Positions 17,741-27,170 are shown, numbered from the stretch's first letter. The stretch is DNA of 64,000 nucleotides from Burkholderia sp. SRS-W-2-2016 (GCF_001931485.1 NZ_MSDV01000012.1:1-64000); one strand, 5' to 3'. The notes: generated by a model from the sequence alone, not told the origin. Translations and numbers: made by a program.

Positions 17741-17876
17741 CGGCACGCAACGCGCCGGCCATCGGGCGGCCGACCGCGTTACCCCGCCCGGGCCGAGCGA
17801 GCACGATTGTTGCTTCCTCTAGCCCGTCGTTCGATTCGATCCGCGCGTTGAAATGACGGGTAGTCGTTGTCGTCAT
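17733..17876 (-). pseudogene. Possible N-terminal remnant of an enoyl-CoA hydratase
   Basis: From ATG 17876 leftward, about 48 codons read MTTTTTRHFNARIESNDG, then ATIVLARPGRGNAVGRPMAGALRAAL. That is the typical start of a crotonase-fold protein (strand, RPxxxNAV, helix). After this the frame runs into a 10-bp repeat and then has no crotonase features. No downstream half of such a gene is seen before the MFS gene at 17470. It is best read as a truncated relic, and the call rests on a short match to a well-known motif. Confidence 0.42.
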
Positions 17877-18096
17877 AACTATTGAAGATCGGTGCCCGGC
17901 GGTCGTAATCCACGGTAAGTCGTAGCACTTTCATGCCGCGCAATTAATCGGGGACGTTGACATGTTTCTTTCATATTCGGCTCGTAGCGTGAGCGCTCTA
18001 TTGACCCGCTGGCGATGGTTCGCCAGCTCGCCGAGCCTGCCTTTGACCTTGTCTTTCCCCAATTCATCGCCGGCCGCCGCGCCCGGCTGCGCCGAA

Positions 18097-18591
18097 ATGG
18101 TGTGGACCGTGCCGTTGAACGAGCATTCGTGGTACGACCACGTGCGCCTGAAACGGGTGTTCGTCACCGACGGCACGCGTCACCAGGTCGTGCTCGTCGA
18201 TCTGCGCAAGCTGCTGCTGTGCGCGGATCGCGACAACACCGATTACGTGCTCAAGCCGGTCGCCGAATGGCATTCGGGCAAGGTGCGCGGCATTCGCGAG
18301 TTTCTCGATCCCGACAGCGCGCGCATTCCGCAGATGCCGTACGTGACGATCTCGACGCGGCGCGCGCCGGGGCTGCTCGGCTGGATCGGCATCGAGCGAG
18401 AGGGGGTGGTGGCGTTTCGCAATGGCCAGCATCGCGCGCGCTATCTGGCCGACGCGGGCGCGCGCTGGTGCCCTGTCGAGGTGCACGAGCGCGAGGCGAG
18501 CCTGCTGCGCGAACTGTGCGGCGCGGCCGACGACGCCCGCACCGCGATTCGCGCAACCCAGCTGGGCGGCAACGGCAGCGGCAGCGTCTAG
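18097..18591 (+). CDS. Plasmid fertility inhibition factor-like / ParB-like small protein
   Basis: The 164-residue soluble protein starts MVWTVPLNEHSWYDH. Upstream in-frame codons give an atypical Ser/Pro-rich leader, so ATG 18097 is preferred over 17962. The core VTDGTRHQVVLVDLRKLLLCADRD and the motif VVAFRNGQHRARYLADAG recall the ParB/sulfiredoxin fold, where GxHR contacts nucleotide. I recall Burkholderia homologues annotated as plasmid fertility inhibition factor family (FiwA-like). No plasmid or conjugation gene is nearby, so the function here is unknown. Confidence 0.65.
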   Translation: MVWTVPLNEHSWYDHVRLKRVFVTDGTRHQVVLVDLRKLLLCADRDNTDYVLKPVAEWHSGKVRGIREFLDPDSARIPQMPYVTISTRRAPGLLGWIGIEREGVVAFRNGQHRARYLADAGARWCPVEVHEREASLLRELCGAADDARTAIRATQLGGNGSGSV

Positions 18592-18631
18592 CGGCGCGGC
18601 GGCCTGCGAGAGCGGCCGCTTACTGTCTTCT

Positions 18632-19627
18632 TCATTCCGCCCGCACCACGTTGCGCGGCGTGCCCGCTCGCCACGCGGCGACGTTCGCGAGCGTGGTCTG
18701 CGCGATCTCGGTCATCGCTTCGCGCGTGAAAAACGCCTGATGCGCGGTGACGATCACGTTCGGGAACATCAGGAGCCGCGCGAGCACGTCGTCCTGCAGC
18801 GGCAGATTCGAGTGATCCTCGAAGAAGATCCCGCCTTCCTCTTCGTACACGTCGAGCCCGAGGTGGCCGAGTTGGCCGTCCTTCAACGCGCCGATCAGCG
18901 CGTTCGCCTCGACGAGCCCGCCGCGCCCGGTGTTGATCAGCATCGCGCCGCGTTTCATCTTCGCGAGCGCGGCGGCATTGATCAGGTGATAGGTATCGGG
19001 CAGCAGCGGGCAATGCAGACTGACGACGTCCGACTCTGCGAGCAGCGTATCGAGCGGCACGTAGCGCGCGCCGAGCGCGAGCAGGTCGTCGGCCGGCTTG
19101 CCCGGATCGTACGCGAGCACCTGCATCCCGAAGCCGGCCATGATGCGCGCGAACACCCGGCCGATGATCCCGGTGCCGATCACGCCGACCGTCTTGCCGT
19201 GCAGATCGAAACCGAGCAGCCCGTGCAGCGAGAAGTCGCCCTCGCGGGTGCGCGCGACCGCGCGCGGCAGGCGGCGATTCAACGCGAGGATCAGGCCGAC
19301 CGCGTGTTCGGCGACCGCATACGGCGAGTAGGCCGGCACCCGCGCGACCAGCATGCCGAGCCGTTCGGCCGCCGCGAGGTCGACGTGGTTAAAGCCCGCC
19401 GAGCGCAGCGCGATCATCCGCGTGCCGCCCGCATGCAGCTTCTCCAGCGTGGCCGCGTCGACCTGATCGTTGACGAACGGGCACACCACCTCGTAGCCGT
19501 GCGCGAGGATCGCGGTGTCGCTGTCGAGATTGGATTCCTGAAAATGCAATTCGTAGCCGTGTTCGGCGTTCGCTTCTGTAAACGTATCGTTATCGTATTG
19601 ACGGCTGCTAAACAGAATGATGCGCAT
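18632..19627 (-). CDS. ldhA: 2-hydroxyacid dehydrogenase, D-lactate dehydrogenase type
   Basis: The 331-residue NAD-dependent enzyme would reduce pyruvate to D-lactate. Motifs in order are [17 protein letters not shown] and [25 protein letters not shown] (substrate domain), [24 protein letters not shown] (Rossmann GxGxxG), [29 protein letters not shown] (catalytic Arg neighbourhood), LGLDVYEEE (Glu) and [16 protein letters not shown] (catalytic His). [16 protein letters not shown] is typical of fermentative LdhA rather than of glyoxylate or phosphoglycerate enzymes. It is monocistronic and divergent from the AspT genes. Confidence 0.9.
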   Translation of the reverse strand: MRIILFSSRQYDNDTFTEANAEHGYELHFQESNLDSDTAILAHGYEVVCPFVNDQVDAATLEKLHAGGTRMIALRSAGFNHVDLAAAERLGMLVARVPAYSPYAVAEHAVGLILALNRRLPRAVARTREGDFSLHGLLGFDLHGKTVGVIGTGIIGRVFARIMAGFGMQVLAYDPGKPADDLLALGARYVPLDTLLAESDVVSLHCPLLPDTYHLINAAALAKMKRGAMLINTGRGGLVEANALIGALKDGQLGHLGLDVYEEEGGIFFEDHSNLPLQDDVLARLLMFPNVIVTAHQAFFTREAMTEIAQTTLANVAAWRAGTPRNVVRAE

Positions 19628-20084
19628 ATAGGCTCCGAAAATGGCGTGTTTCGAACGTGTTTAGCGAAGGCGGCTTTCAGAATCGAAAATCATATTGACA
19701 GCGTCATTCAACTGCAATATCGGTTGACAGGTATTCCGAACCAAAGCGCGATATCGCGCCGTCAGGTTCGGGCCGGCGGTGGATCAGCCGTTGCACGATG
19801 GTAGGCGAAGCGGCGCGAAAAGGGCACTGCCGTGCCGGCCGGCGATCAGCCGCTCCCGGCCTCGGGTCGCAGGCTTTCGCGTCTCGCGGGTCGCCGTTTT
19901 CTTCCTCACCCGCTCGCCGGTTTTTTTCGTTAGTTACGCAGAACGAAATTCGCAACGCGTGACGTCGTACGCGCCGAGCTTTACGCGTCAGCAGGAATTA
20001 TTCGGCATCGGGCGGTTTGATACGGTTTTTCGAGCGACAGCGGTCGTGCTTTCTGCTTATCAACCTGTTAATCGGCGGTCCTAC
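19628..20084. promoter_or_regulatory. Divergent intergenic region between ldhA and the aspT operon
   Basis: This 457-bp gap must contain promoters for both directions. TTGACA hexamers occur on the plus strand at 19695-19700 and 19724-19729, but convincing -10 boxes were not found at standard spacing. No gene is supported; the open frames seen have atypical composition. Confidence 0.4.
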
Positions 20085-21776
20085 ATGATTGGCGAATTGC
20101 TGAGGTCGCAGCCGGAAATCGCGCTATTCGCGTGTCTCGCGATCGGCTATCTGATCGGCTCGGTCAGGCTCGGCCCGATCCAGCTCGGCGGCGTGTGCGG
20201 CACGCTGATCGTCGCGCTGGTGCTCGGACAAAGCGGCGCGCGCCTCGCCCCCGATCTGAAGAACATCGCGTTCGCGCTATTCATCTTCGCGCTCGGCTTT
20301 ACCGGCGGCCCGCAGTTTTTCGCGAACATCGGCCGCGGCTGGCGTTATGGCGTGTTGTCGCTGATCGAAATCGTCGCGGTGCTCGCGCTGATCCTGATCG
20401 CGGTCAGCGCGATGCATCTCGACATCGGCACCGCGGCGGGCCTGCTGGCGGGCGCGGCGACCGAATCGGCGGTGATCGGCACCGCCTCCGAGGCGATCGC
20501 GCGGCTCGGTCTCGGCGACGCCGAGACGCTGCGTTTGCAGGCCAACATCGTGACCGCGTACAGCGTCAGTTACCTGTTCGGGCTGATCACGATCGTGCTG
20601 TTCACGAGTCAGTTCGCGCCGCTCCTGCTGCGCGTCGATTTGCGCGAGGAAGCGGAGCGCGTGTGGCGCAAGCTCGGCGGCGCGGGCGCATTCAGCGAAG
20701 GGCAACATGCGGCCGCGCCGGCGCTGGTCGGCCGCGCGTTCCGGATCGGCGGCGGCGCCGGCAGCGGCGACGGTGTCAGCGTGCGCGCGCTCGAGGAGCG
20801 GTACGGCTACGACCTGACGGTCGAGCGCATCGAGCGCGCCGGCGCGACGCTGCCGGCCGACCCGGAAACGCGGCTGGCGACCGGCGATCTGGTGCTGGTG
20901 GCGGGACGCCGCGCGGCGGTCGTGGCGGCGTCGGCGCATCTGGGCGACGAAGTGGCCGGCGGCTTCGGCCAGGTGTTCGCCGAGCGCGTCGACGTCGTGA
21001 TGACGCGGCCCGACGCGCACCACATGACGGTCGCGCAACTGCGCGCGCAGGCCAAGCCGGAGAACGCGCGCGGCGTCTATATCGCGGCGGTCACGCGGCT
21101 CGAATCGACGATCCCCGCGCTGCCCGGCACGGAACTGAATCGCGGCGACGTGCTGACGCTGGTCGGCGCGAAAGCGGATGTCGAGCGCGGCGCGAAGCGG
21201 CTCGGCTACGTGCTGCCGGCGACCCAGAAAACCGACTTCGTCTATCTCGGCCTGGGCGTGCTGGTCGGGATGGCGATCGGGCGCCTCGGCGGTACGGTCG
21301 GCGGCGTGACGCTCGCGCTCGGCACCGGCGGCGGCTGTCTGCTGTCGGGGCTGCTGTTCGGCTGGATCCGCTCGCGTCATCCGCTGGTCGGCTCGCTGCC
21401 GCCGGCGGCGGCGCAGATCCTGAAGGACTTCGGCCTCGCCACCTTCATCGCGGCGGTCGGGCTGTCGGCCGGACCCGATGCGATCAGGCTGGTGCGCGAG
21501 TACGGGCTCGCGTTGCCGCTCGCCGGCATTCTGATGGTGCTGGTGCCGGGGCTGTTGTCGCTGTGGATCGGCCATGCGTTCCTGAAGCTCGAAGCGCCGA
21601 TGCTGCTCGGCGCGATCGCGGGCCAGCAGTGCAGCACGCCGGCGATCAGCGCGCTGGTCGGGGTGGCCGGCAACTCGACGCCGGTACTCGGCTACACGAT
21701 CACCTACGCGCTGTCGAACATCCTGCTGCCGTTGATGGGGCCGGTGGTGGTCGGACTCGCCGGCAAGCTCGGCTAG
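20085..21776 (+). CDS. AspT-type aspartate:alanine exchanger, copy 1
   Basis: This 563-residue AAEx-family antiporter would swap external aspartate for internal alanine. The family layout is clear: an N-terminal membrane half (IGYLIGSVRLGPIQLGGVCGTLIVALVLGQ onward), a central hydrophilic part with two TrkA_C-like domains (VRALEERYGYDLTVERI; TGDLVLVAGRR; GDVLTLVGAKADVERGAKRLGY, residues ~205-385), and a C-terminal membrane half (GTGGGCLLSGLLFGWIRSRHP, AGQQCSTPAISALVGVAGNSTPVLGYTITYALSNILLPLMGP). ATG 20085 is chosen because the membrane half starts immediately (MIGELLRSQPEIALF). It is followed by a paralogue and by aspartate 4-decarboxylase. Confidence 0.88.
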   Translation: MIGELLRSQPEIALFACLAIGYLIGSVRLGPIQLGGVCGTLIVALVLGQSGARLAPDLKNIAFALFIFALGFTGGPQFFANIGRGWRYGVLSLIEIVAVLALILIAVSAMHLDIGTAAGLLAGAATESAVIGTASEAIARLGLGDAETLRLQANIVTAYSVSYLFGLITIVLFTSQFAPLLLRVDLREEAERVWRKLGGAGAFSEGQHAAAPALVGRAFRIGGGAGSGDGVSVRALEERYGYDLTVERIERAGATLPADPETRLATGDLVLVAGRRAAVVAASAHLGDEVAGGFGQVFAERVDVVMTRPDAHHMTVAQLRAQAKPENARGVYIAAVTRLESTIPALPGTELNRGDVLTLVGAKADVERGAKRLGYVLPATQKTDFVYLGLGVLVGMAIGRLGGTVGGVTLALGTGGGCLLSGLLFGWIRSRHPLVGSLPPAAAQILKDFGLATFIAAVGLSAGPDAIRLVREYGLALPLAGILMVLVPGLLSLWIGHAFLKLEAPMLLGAIAGQQCSTPAISALVGVAGNSTPVLGYTITYALSNILLPLMGPVVVGLAGKLG

Positions 21777-21884
21777 CGCGGCGCGCGCAATGCATCTGCA
21801 ACGAAGGTGGAACTCAGGGCGGCCGTGCCACGAGCGCGCGCCGCCTCCAGTAACCGGCACTGCCAACTAATCGACGAGGGCACG

Positions 21885-23567
21885 ATGGACTGGCTACACA
21901 GCATCTTTCACAAATCGCCCGAAATGGCGTTGTTCCTGTCGCTCGCGGCCGGCTATTTCATCGGCCAGATCAACTTCGGCAAATTCCAGCTCGGCGGGGT
22001 CGGCGGTTCGCTGCTCGCCGCGGTCGTGATCAGCCAGGCGGGCGTGACGATCGACAACGGCGTGAAGTCGGTGATGTTCGCGGTGTTCATCTACGCGGTC
22101 GGCTACGACTCCGGTCCCGGCTTCTTCAACTCGCTCAATCGCAAGACGCTGCGCGAGATCGCGATGGCGGTGTTTCTCGCGGTCAGCGCGCTGATTACCG
22201 TGGTGGTCTGCGCGAAGCTGTTCCATCTGAACAAGGGGCTCGCCGCCGGGCTCGCGGGCGGCGCGCTCACGCAGTCGGCGATCATCGGCACGGCCGGCGA
22301 CGCGATCGCGCGCCTCGGGCTGCCGGCCGACCAGGTCAAGTCGCTGCAATCGGATGTCGCGATCGCATACGCGGTGACCTATGTGTTCGGCTCGCTCGGC
22401 GCGATCATCGTGTGCGTGAACATCCTGCCGAAATTCATGGGGCAGGGCCTGCGCGAAGCGTCGCTCGAAGCGGAGCGCGAACTGTCGGCGGGCGCGCCGT
22501 CGCATGGGCCGGGGCAGGTGCTGGCGTTGCCGGAACTGGTCGGGCGTGCTTACAAAATCGACTTCAGCGCCGGCAAGACCGTGCAGGCGGTCGAGTCGCT
22601 GCACGAGGAAGGCCTGACGATCGAGCGCATCAAGCGCGGCGGCCAGCCGGTCGAACCCGCGCCCGACGTGGTGCTGCAAGCGGACGACATCGTGCTGGTA
22701 GTGGGCCGCCGCGAGGCGGTGGTCGCGTTCGGCGCGAACGGCAACGAAGTGGGCGACGCCGAGGATTTCGGCGCGGTGATGCAAACCCGCGACGCGGTGT
22801 TCACGCGCAAGGGCATGAATCACACGACGATCGCGGCCGCGCGCGAGATGGTCGATCGCAATCTGCGCCACGGCGTGTACGTGCAGAGCGTGTCGCGCGC
22901 GGGCCAGCCGCTGCCGGTGCTGCCGGAAACCGAGTTGCAGCACGGCGACGTGATCACCTTCTACGGCTCGCCGAACGACGTCAAACGCGCGGTCGAGGCC
23001 GCCGGCTACGAGCTGCCGTACAGCAACAAGACCGACTTCATCTACATGGGCGTCGGCCTCGTGCTCGGCCTGCTGATCGGGCTGATCGTCGTCAACGTCG
23101 GCGGCGTGCCGCTCACGCTCGGCTCCGGCGGCGGCTGTCTGCTCGCCGGCCTGCTGTTCGGCTGGATGCGCGGCAAGCATCCGATGTACGGCGCGATGCC
23201 GTCGGCCGCGTCGCAACTGCTGAAGGACTTCGGGCTGGCCGCATTCGTCGCGGTAGTCGGGCTCAATTCGGGCTTGCAGGCGGTCGTCACGGTCAAGCAG
23301 AGCGGCGTGACGATCTTCCTGCTCGGCGTCTTCGTCACGCTGTTTCCGCTGCTGCTGACGATGCTGTTCGGCCGCTACGTGCTGCGCTACAACAACGCGG
23401 CGATTCTGGCCGGCGCGCTGTCGGGCTCGCGCAGCGCGAACCCGGCGTTCGGCGGCGTGCTCGACAAGGCCGAAAGCGCGGTGCCGACCGTGCCGTTCGC
23501 CATCACCTATGCAATCGCCAACGTCGCGCTGACGCTGCTCGGCCCGCTGGTGGTCGGACTGGTGTAG
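21885..23567 (+). CDS. aspT: AspT-type aspartate:alanine exchanger, copy 2
   Basis: The 560-residue paralogue of the preceding gene has the same three-part layout: membrane half beginning MDWLHSIFHKSPEMALFLSLAAGYFIGQ, central TrkA_C pair (VVLQADDIVLVVGRREAVV; HGDVITFYGSPNDVKRAVEAAGY), and membrane half with GSGGGCLLAGLLFGWMRGKHP and SGSRSANPAFGGVLDKAESAVPTVPFAITYAIANVALTLLGP. Being nearest to aspD (31 bp away), it is the better candidate for the true aspartate/alanine exchanger. Copy 1 differs in the substrate-region tail (QQCSTPAI versus SRSANPAF) and may have another specificity. Confidence 0.9.
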   Translation: MDWLHSIFHKSPEMALFLSLAAGYFIGQINFGKFQLGGVGGSLLAAVVISQAGVTIDNGVKSVMFAVFIYAVGYDSGPGFFNSLNRKTLREIAMAVFLAVSALITVVVCAKLFHLNKGLAAGLAGGALTQSAIIGTAGDAIARLGLPADQVKSLQSDVAIAYAVTYVFGSLGAIIVCVNILPKFMGQGLREASLEAERELSAGAPSHGPGQVLALPELVGRAYKIDFSAGKTVQAVESLHEEGLTIERIKRGGQPVEPAPDVVLQADDIVLVVGRREAVVAFGANGNEVGDAEDFGAVMQTRDAVFTRKGMNHTTIAAAREMVDRNLRHGVYVQSVSRAGQPLPVLPETELQHGDVITFYGSPNDVKRAVEAAGYELPYSNKTDFIYMGVGLVLGLLIGLIVVNVGGVPLTLGSGGGCLLAGLLFGWMRGKHPMYGAMPSAASQLLKDFGLAAFVAVVGLNSGLQAVVTVKQSGVTIFLLGVFVTLFPLLLTMLFGRYVLRYNNAAILAGALSGSRSANPAFGGVLDKAESAVPTVPFAITYAIANVALTLLGPLVVGLV

Positions 23568-23598
23568 CGCCATTCACCTCTTCACTGGAGAACCCATC

Positions 23599-25266
23599 AT
23601 GGCAAAAGAGAAGGGCGACAAGAAGCGCTCGGATGCGGCCGCGGCCGCGGCGCAGGCCGCGCTCAGTCCGTTCGAACTGAAAGACGAACTGATCAAGGCG
23701 GCGGGCGGCAGCGCGGTCGAGCGGCCGGCCAACGTCGCGATGCTGAACGCGGGCCGCGGCAACCCGAACTTTCTCGCGACGGTTCCGCGCCACGGCTTCT
23801 GGCAACTCGGCCTGTTCGCGATGCGCGAGTCGGAGCGCTCGTTCGCGTATCTGCCGGAGGGCGTCGGCGGCTTTCCGCGCCGCGACGGTCTGGAAGAGCG
23901 CTTCGATCTGTTTCTGCGGGAAAACCGCGGCGTGCCGGGCATCGACTTTCTGCGCGGCGCGGTGTCGTACGTGCGCGACCAGTTGGGGCTGTCCGCCGGC
24001 GACTTCCTGTACGAGATGTGCGAGGGCATTCTGGCGTCGAACTATCCGGTGCCCGACCGCATGCTCAAGCTCTCCGAGATCATCGTCGGCCAGTATCTGC
24101 GCCGCGAGATGATCGGCAAGCATCCGTTCGTCGGCGAGTTCGACATCTTCGCGGTCGAAGGCGGCACCGCGGCGATGACCTATATCTTCAACACGCTGCG
24201 CGAGAATCATCTGATCAAGGCCGGCGACACGATCGCGCTCGGCATGCCGATCTTCACGCCGTACATCGAGATCCCGCGCCTGAACGACTATCAGCTGAAC
24301 GTCGTCAATCTGGAGGCGGACGTCGCAAACGGCTGGCAGTACTCGAAGCAGGAGCTCGACAAGCTGCGCGACCCGAAGGTGAAGGCGTTTTTCCTCGTCA
24401 ATCCGAGCAATCCGCCGTCGGTGCGGATCGACGACGAGAGCCTCGCGCATATCGCGGAGATCGTCGCCGAACGGCCCGACCTGATCCTGCTGACCGACGA
24501 CGTGTACGGCACCTTCGCCGACAACTTCGTGTCGCTGTTCGCGCTCGCGCCGAAGAACACGATCCTCGTTTATTCGTATTCCAAATATTTCGGCGCGACC
24601 GGCTGGCGGCTCGGCACGATCGCCACGCATCGCGACAACGTGCTCGACCGGCTGCTCGGCGAGTTGCCGGCGGACGTGAAGAAGCAGTTGCACACGCGCT
24701 ACGAATCGATCACGACCGAGCCCGACAAGCTCAAGTTCATCGACCGGCTGGTGGCCGACAGCCGTACGGTCGCGCTCAATCACACAGCCGGCCTGTCGAC
24801 CCCGCAGCAGGTGCAGATGGTGCTGTTTTCGCTGTTCTCGCTGATGGACACACCCGACGCGTACAAGAACGCGCTCAAGCGGCTGATCCGCAAGCGCAAG
24901 CAGGCGCTCTACGAAGAGGTCGGCATTTCGTTTAGCGACGACGATCCGAATCAGGTGGACTACTACACGATTCTCGACATCGAGTTTCTCGGCGAGCGCG
25001 CGTTCGGGCGCAAGTTCGTCGACTGGCTGAAAGCGAACACCGAGCCGTCCGAGCTGCTGTTCCGGCTCGCGCGCGAGGCCCGCGTGGTGGTGCTGCCGGG
25101 GCGCGGTTTCGGCACCCAGCATCCGTCGGGGCGGGTGTCGCTCGCCAATCTGAACGAGTCGGACTACCGGCAGATCGGCCGCGCGATCCGTAAGCTGATC
25201 GAAGAATACGTCGAGCGCTTCAACGCGGCGACCGGCGAAAAGCTCGACAAGACCCGTGTGAGGTAA
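23599..25266 (+). CDS. aspD: Aspartate 4-decarboxylase (bifunctional with aspartate aminotransferase activity)
   Basis: This PLP fold-type I enzyme converts L-aspartate to L-alanine plus CO2. The 555-residue length exceeds ordinary aminotransferases and fits AspD/Asd. Key motifs are AMLNAGRGNPNFLAT near the N-terminus, NPSNPPSVRIDD, LTDDVYGTFADNF, YSYSKYFGATGWRLG with PLP-lysine at residue 329, and VVVLPGRGFGTQHPSGRVSLANL with the carboxylate-binding Arg. With AspT it forms an electrogenic decarboxylation/antiport cycle that consumes protons and raises proton-motive force. ACTGGAG precedes the ATG, and the gene follows aspT by 31 bp. Confidence 0.93.
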   Translation: MAKEKGDKKRSDAAAAAAQAALSPFELKDELIKAAGGSAVERPANVAMLNAGRGNPNFLATVPRHGFWQLGLFAMRESERSFAYLPEGVGGFPRRDGLEERFDLFLRENRGVPGIDFLRGAVSYVRDQLGLSAGDFLYEMCEGILASNYPVPDRMLKLSEIIVGQYLRREMIGKHPFVGEFDIFAVEGGTAAMTYIFNTLRENHLIKAGDTIALGMPIFTPYIEIPRLNDYQLNVVNLEADVANGWQYSKQELDKLRDPKVKAFFLVNPSNPPSVRIDDESLAHIAEIVAERPDLILLTDDVYGTFADNFVSLFALAPKNTILVYSYSKYFGATGWRLGTIATHRDNVLDRLLGELPADVKKQLHTRYESITTEPDKLKFIDRLVADSRTVALNHTAGLSTPQQVQMVLFSLFSLMDTPDAYKNALKRLIRKRKQALYEEVGISFSDDDPNQVDYYTILDIEFLGERAFGRKFVDWLKANTEPSELLFRLAREARVVVLPGRGFGTQHPSGRVSLANLNESDYRQIGRAIRKLIEEYVERFNAATGEKLDKTRVR

Positions 25267-25356
25267 CTGTACCGGCGGCCCGCGCGGTACGGTATCGGGC
25301 GGCCCGCCTGCCGCATGGTACTTGCGCTGGCGCGCGGTTCGGTGAATGATCGGACG

Positions 25357-25392
25357 AACGGCCTCGCGGGCTTCATCGCCGCGAGGCCGTTT
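25357..25392 (+). terminator. Intrinsic terminator after aspD
   Basis: AACGGCCTCGCGG (25357-25369) pairs perfectly with CCGCGAGGCCGTT (25379-25391) over a 9-nt loop, followed by TTGTTCCC. The 13-bp stem separates aspD from the aminotransferase that starts at 25428. Confidence 0.75.
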
Positions 25393-25427
25393 GTTCCCTT
25401 GCGCCAGACTATTCACACGTACCGATC

Positions 25428-26651
25428 ATGCCGATTTCCACCACCACGACCCTCGCTTCGTCCGTCCCCTGTCCGGTTGTCGAATCGCTCGACGCCATCC
25501 TGCCCGAAGAGCCGCTGCTGATGATGGGCGCCGGTCCCGTGCCGATTCCCGCCGCGGTCGCCAAGGCCAATGCGATCGTGATCAACCATCTGGGCAGCAC
25601 GATGGCGAAGGTGGTGAATCAGGTGAAGACGATGGCGCGCTACGTGTTCCAGACCGAGTCGAAATGGGTGCTCGGCGTCGCCGGCCCCGGTTCGGCCGCG
25701 ATGGAAATGGCGATTTCCAACCTCGCGTGGGAAGGCACCCGCGTGCTGTGCATCAAGAACGGCTTCTTCAGCGACCGCATGGGCGAGATGGGCCGGCGCG
25801 TCGGCGCTCATGTGAGCACGCTCGAAGTGGCCGACCGCAGCGTCGTCAGCGTCGAGCAGGTCGCCGAAGCGATTCGCCGCGAGCGTCCCGAGATCGTCAC
25901 GATGGTGCAGGGCGAGACCTCGAACACGGTGTGGAACCACCACCTGAAGGAAATCGCCGCGCTCGCGCGGGAAGCGGGCGCGCTGGTGATCGTCGACGCG
26001 GTCTGCACGCTCAGCACGATGCCGCTGGAGATGGACGCGTGGGGCATCGACGCGGTGATCACCGGCGGCCAGAAGGGCCTGTCGTCGATTCCCGGCGTGT
26101 CGCTGATCGCGTTCTCCGAGGCCGCGTGGGCGCGCGTGAAAGGCCGCACCGCGCCGAACACGCACTGGTGTCTGGATGCGTCGCTCGCCGAAAACTTCTG
26201 GCACAACGCCGGCTATCACTACACCGCGCCGGTGTCGGGCGTGCTCGCGCTGCACGAGGCGTTGCGGCTGGTGTGCGCGGAGACGCTCGAAAAACGCTTT
26301 GCGCGCCACCTGAAATGTTCGCTCGCACTGCAGCAAGGGGTGACCGCGCTCGGCCTGCAACTGTATGCGCCCGAGCATTGCCGGCTCAATTCGGTGGTCG
26401 GCATCGAGATGCCCGGCGGCCCGAGTCCGGCTGAAGTCTGCGCGCACATTTCGCAACAGCACGGCGTGGAGATCGCCGGCTCGTTCGGGTTGCCGATCGT
26501 GCGGATCGGCCAGATGGGCGAGCAGTGCCGCGAGCACAACCTGTTTCGCACCGTGCACGCGCTCGGCCGCACGATGATCGATCTGGGCGTCAAGGTCGAT
26601 CTGCCGGCCGGCGTCGCGGCGCTCGAGCGCGGTTTATCGGAAGGAAAATAA
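25428..26651 (+). CDS. Class V aminotransferase (alanine-glyoxylate / pyridoxamine-pyruvate type)
   Basis: The 407-residue PLP enzyme has the fold-type I class V signature. MMGAGPVPIPAAVAKANA is the N-terminal GPxP motif, VAGPGSAAMEMAISNLAW binds PLP phosphate, GETSNTVWNHHLKEIAALA precedes VDAVCTLSTMPLEMDAWGID, and GGQKGLSSIPGVS holds PLP-lysine 216. The family uses alanine, serine or pyridoxamine as amino donor and glyoxylate or pyruvate as acceptor. Its position after an alanine-producing decarboxylase hints at alanine or pyruvate as a substrate, but a terminator intervenes, so this is tentative. Pyridoxamine-pyruvate aminotransferase is the main alternative. Confidence 0.8.
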   Translation: MPISTTTTLASSVPCPVVESLDAILPEEPLLMMGAGPVPIPAAVAKANAIVINHLGSTMAKVVNQVKTMARYVFQTESKWVLGVAGPGSAAMEMAISNLAWEGTRVLCIKNGFFSDRMGEMGRRVGAHVSTLEVADRSVVSVEQVAEAIRRERPEIVTMVQGETSNTVWNHHLKEIAALAREAGALVIVDAVCTLSTMPLEMDAWGIDAVITGGQKGLSSIPGVSLIAFSEAAWARVKGRTAPNTHWCLDASLAENFWHNAGYHYTAPVSGVLALHEALRLVCAETLEKRFARHLKCSLALQQGVTALGLQLYAPEHCRLNSVVGIEMPGGPSPAEVCAHISQQHGVEIAGSFGLPIVRIGQMGEQCREHNLFRTVHALGRTMIDLGVKVDLPAGVAALERGLSEGK

Positions 26652-26663
26652 ACGTTTCGATCA

Positions 26664-26698
26664 CCCGCGCCGCGGATCGTATTCGCGGCGCGGGTTTT
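26664..26698 (+). terminator. Strong intrinsic terminator after the aminotransferase
   Basis: CCCGCGCCGCG (26664-26674) pairs with CGCGGCGCGGG (26684-26694), 11 bp perfect with a 9-nt loop, followed by TTTT. It isolates the aspT-aspD-aminotransferase region from EPS locus A. Confidence 0.88.
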
Positions 26699-27170
26699 GT
26701 GCGATCCAGCACTTTATAGTCGGATAAGAAAGTCGTATTCCGCCATTATCGCGCGGCTTTAATTGCGCGCTTCTCCATGCTTTTACATAACAATTAAGTA
26801 TTCCTTCGAAACCCATACGGAATAAGGATCTCGGCCTTTTCGTCGGGATTTAACGTTTTCTTACTTTTGCTTGCTCTCTGTGCGCCGCCGCACGTAATCC
26901 GCCCGGGTGGAAACGTAGAGTAATTCACGACGGGAGCAGCGCAATGCTCGCGCCGCGGTAATCGAAAAGCTCATGATTCGACACACGGCGCGTTGCCGCA
27001 CGCGCCTGCCGCGCTCATGCAGGATTTCGCCGCCACAAAAAGCAGGAAACGCCAAAGCGCCCCCGCGAGGCGATAAAAAGGGTTTCTATCCAATTCGACT
27101 TTCGATCGTGTGGTATCTCGGAGCCAGGCTTCGAGGGATCACACACGTACGAAGCAAGGACATCGAGGCT
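26699..27170 (+). promoter_or_regulatory. AT-rich leader/promoter region of EPS locus A
   Basis: This gap of about 470 bp before the first EPS gene is clearly richer in A/T than its surroundings, for example TTTACATAACAATTAAG near 26781 and TTAACGTTTTCTTACTTTTG near 26850. No gene is supported. It is the natural place for the locus promoter and a long leader. No ops element, sigma-54 -24/-12 pair or named operator was recognised. Confidence 0.5.

Noticed and set aside
15195..17876. A leftward open frame of nearly 900 codons across two MFS genes
   Set aside because: It overlaps both MFS genes in another frame and is Arg/Ala-rich without motifs, as expected for shadow frames in GC-rich DNA. 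Only its first ~48 codons resemble a protein family and are listed separately.
19695..19729. Two TTGACA hexamers as sigma-70 promoters for aspT
   Set aside because: No -10 hexamer of reasonable quality was found at 16-18 bp from either, so they are mentioned only in the intergenic entry.
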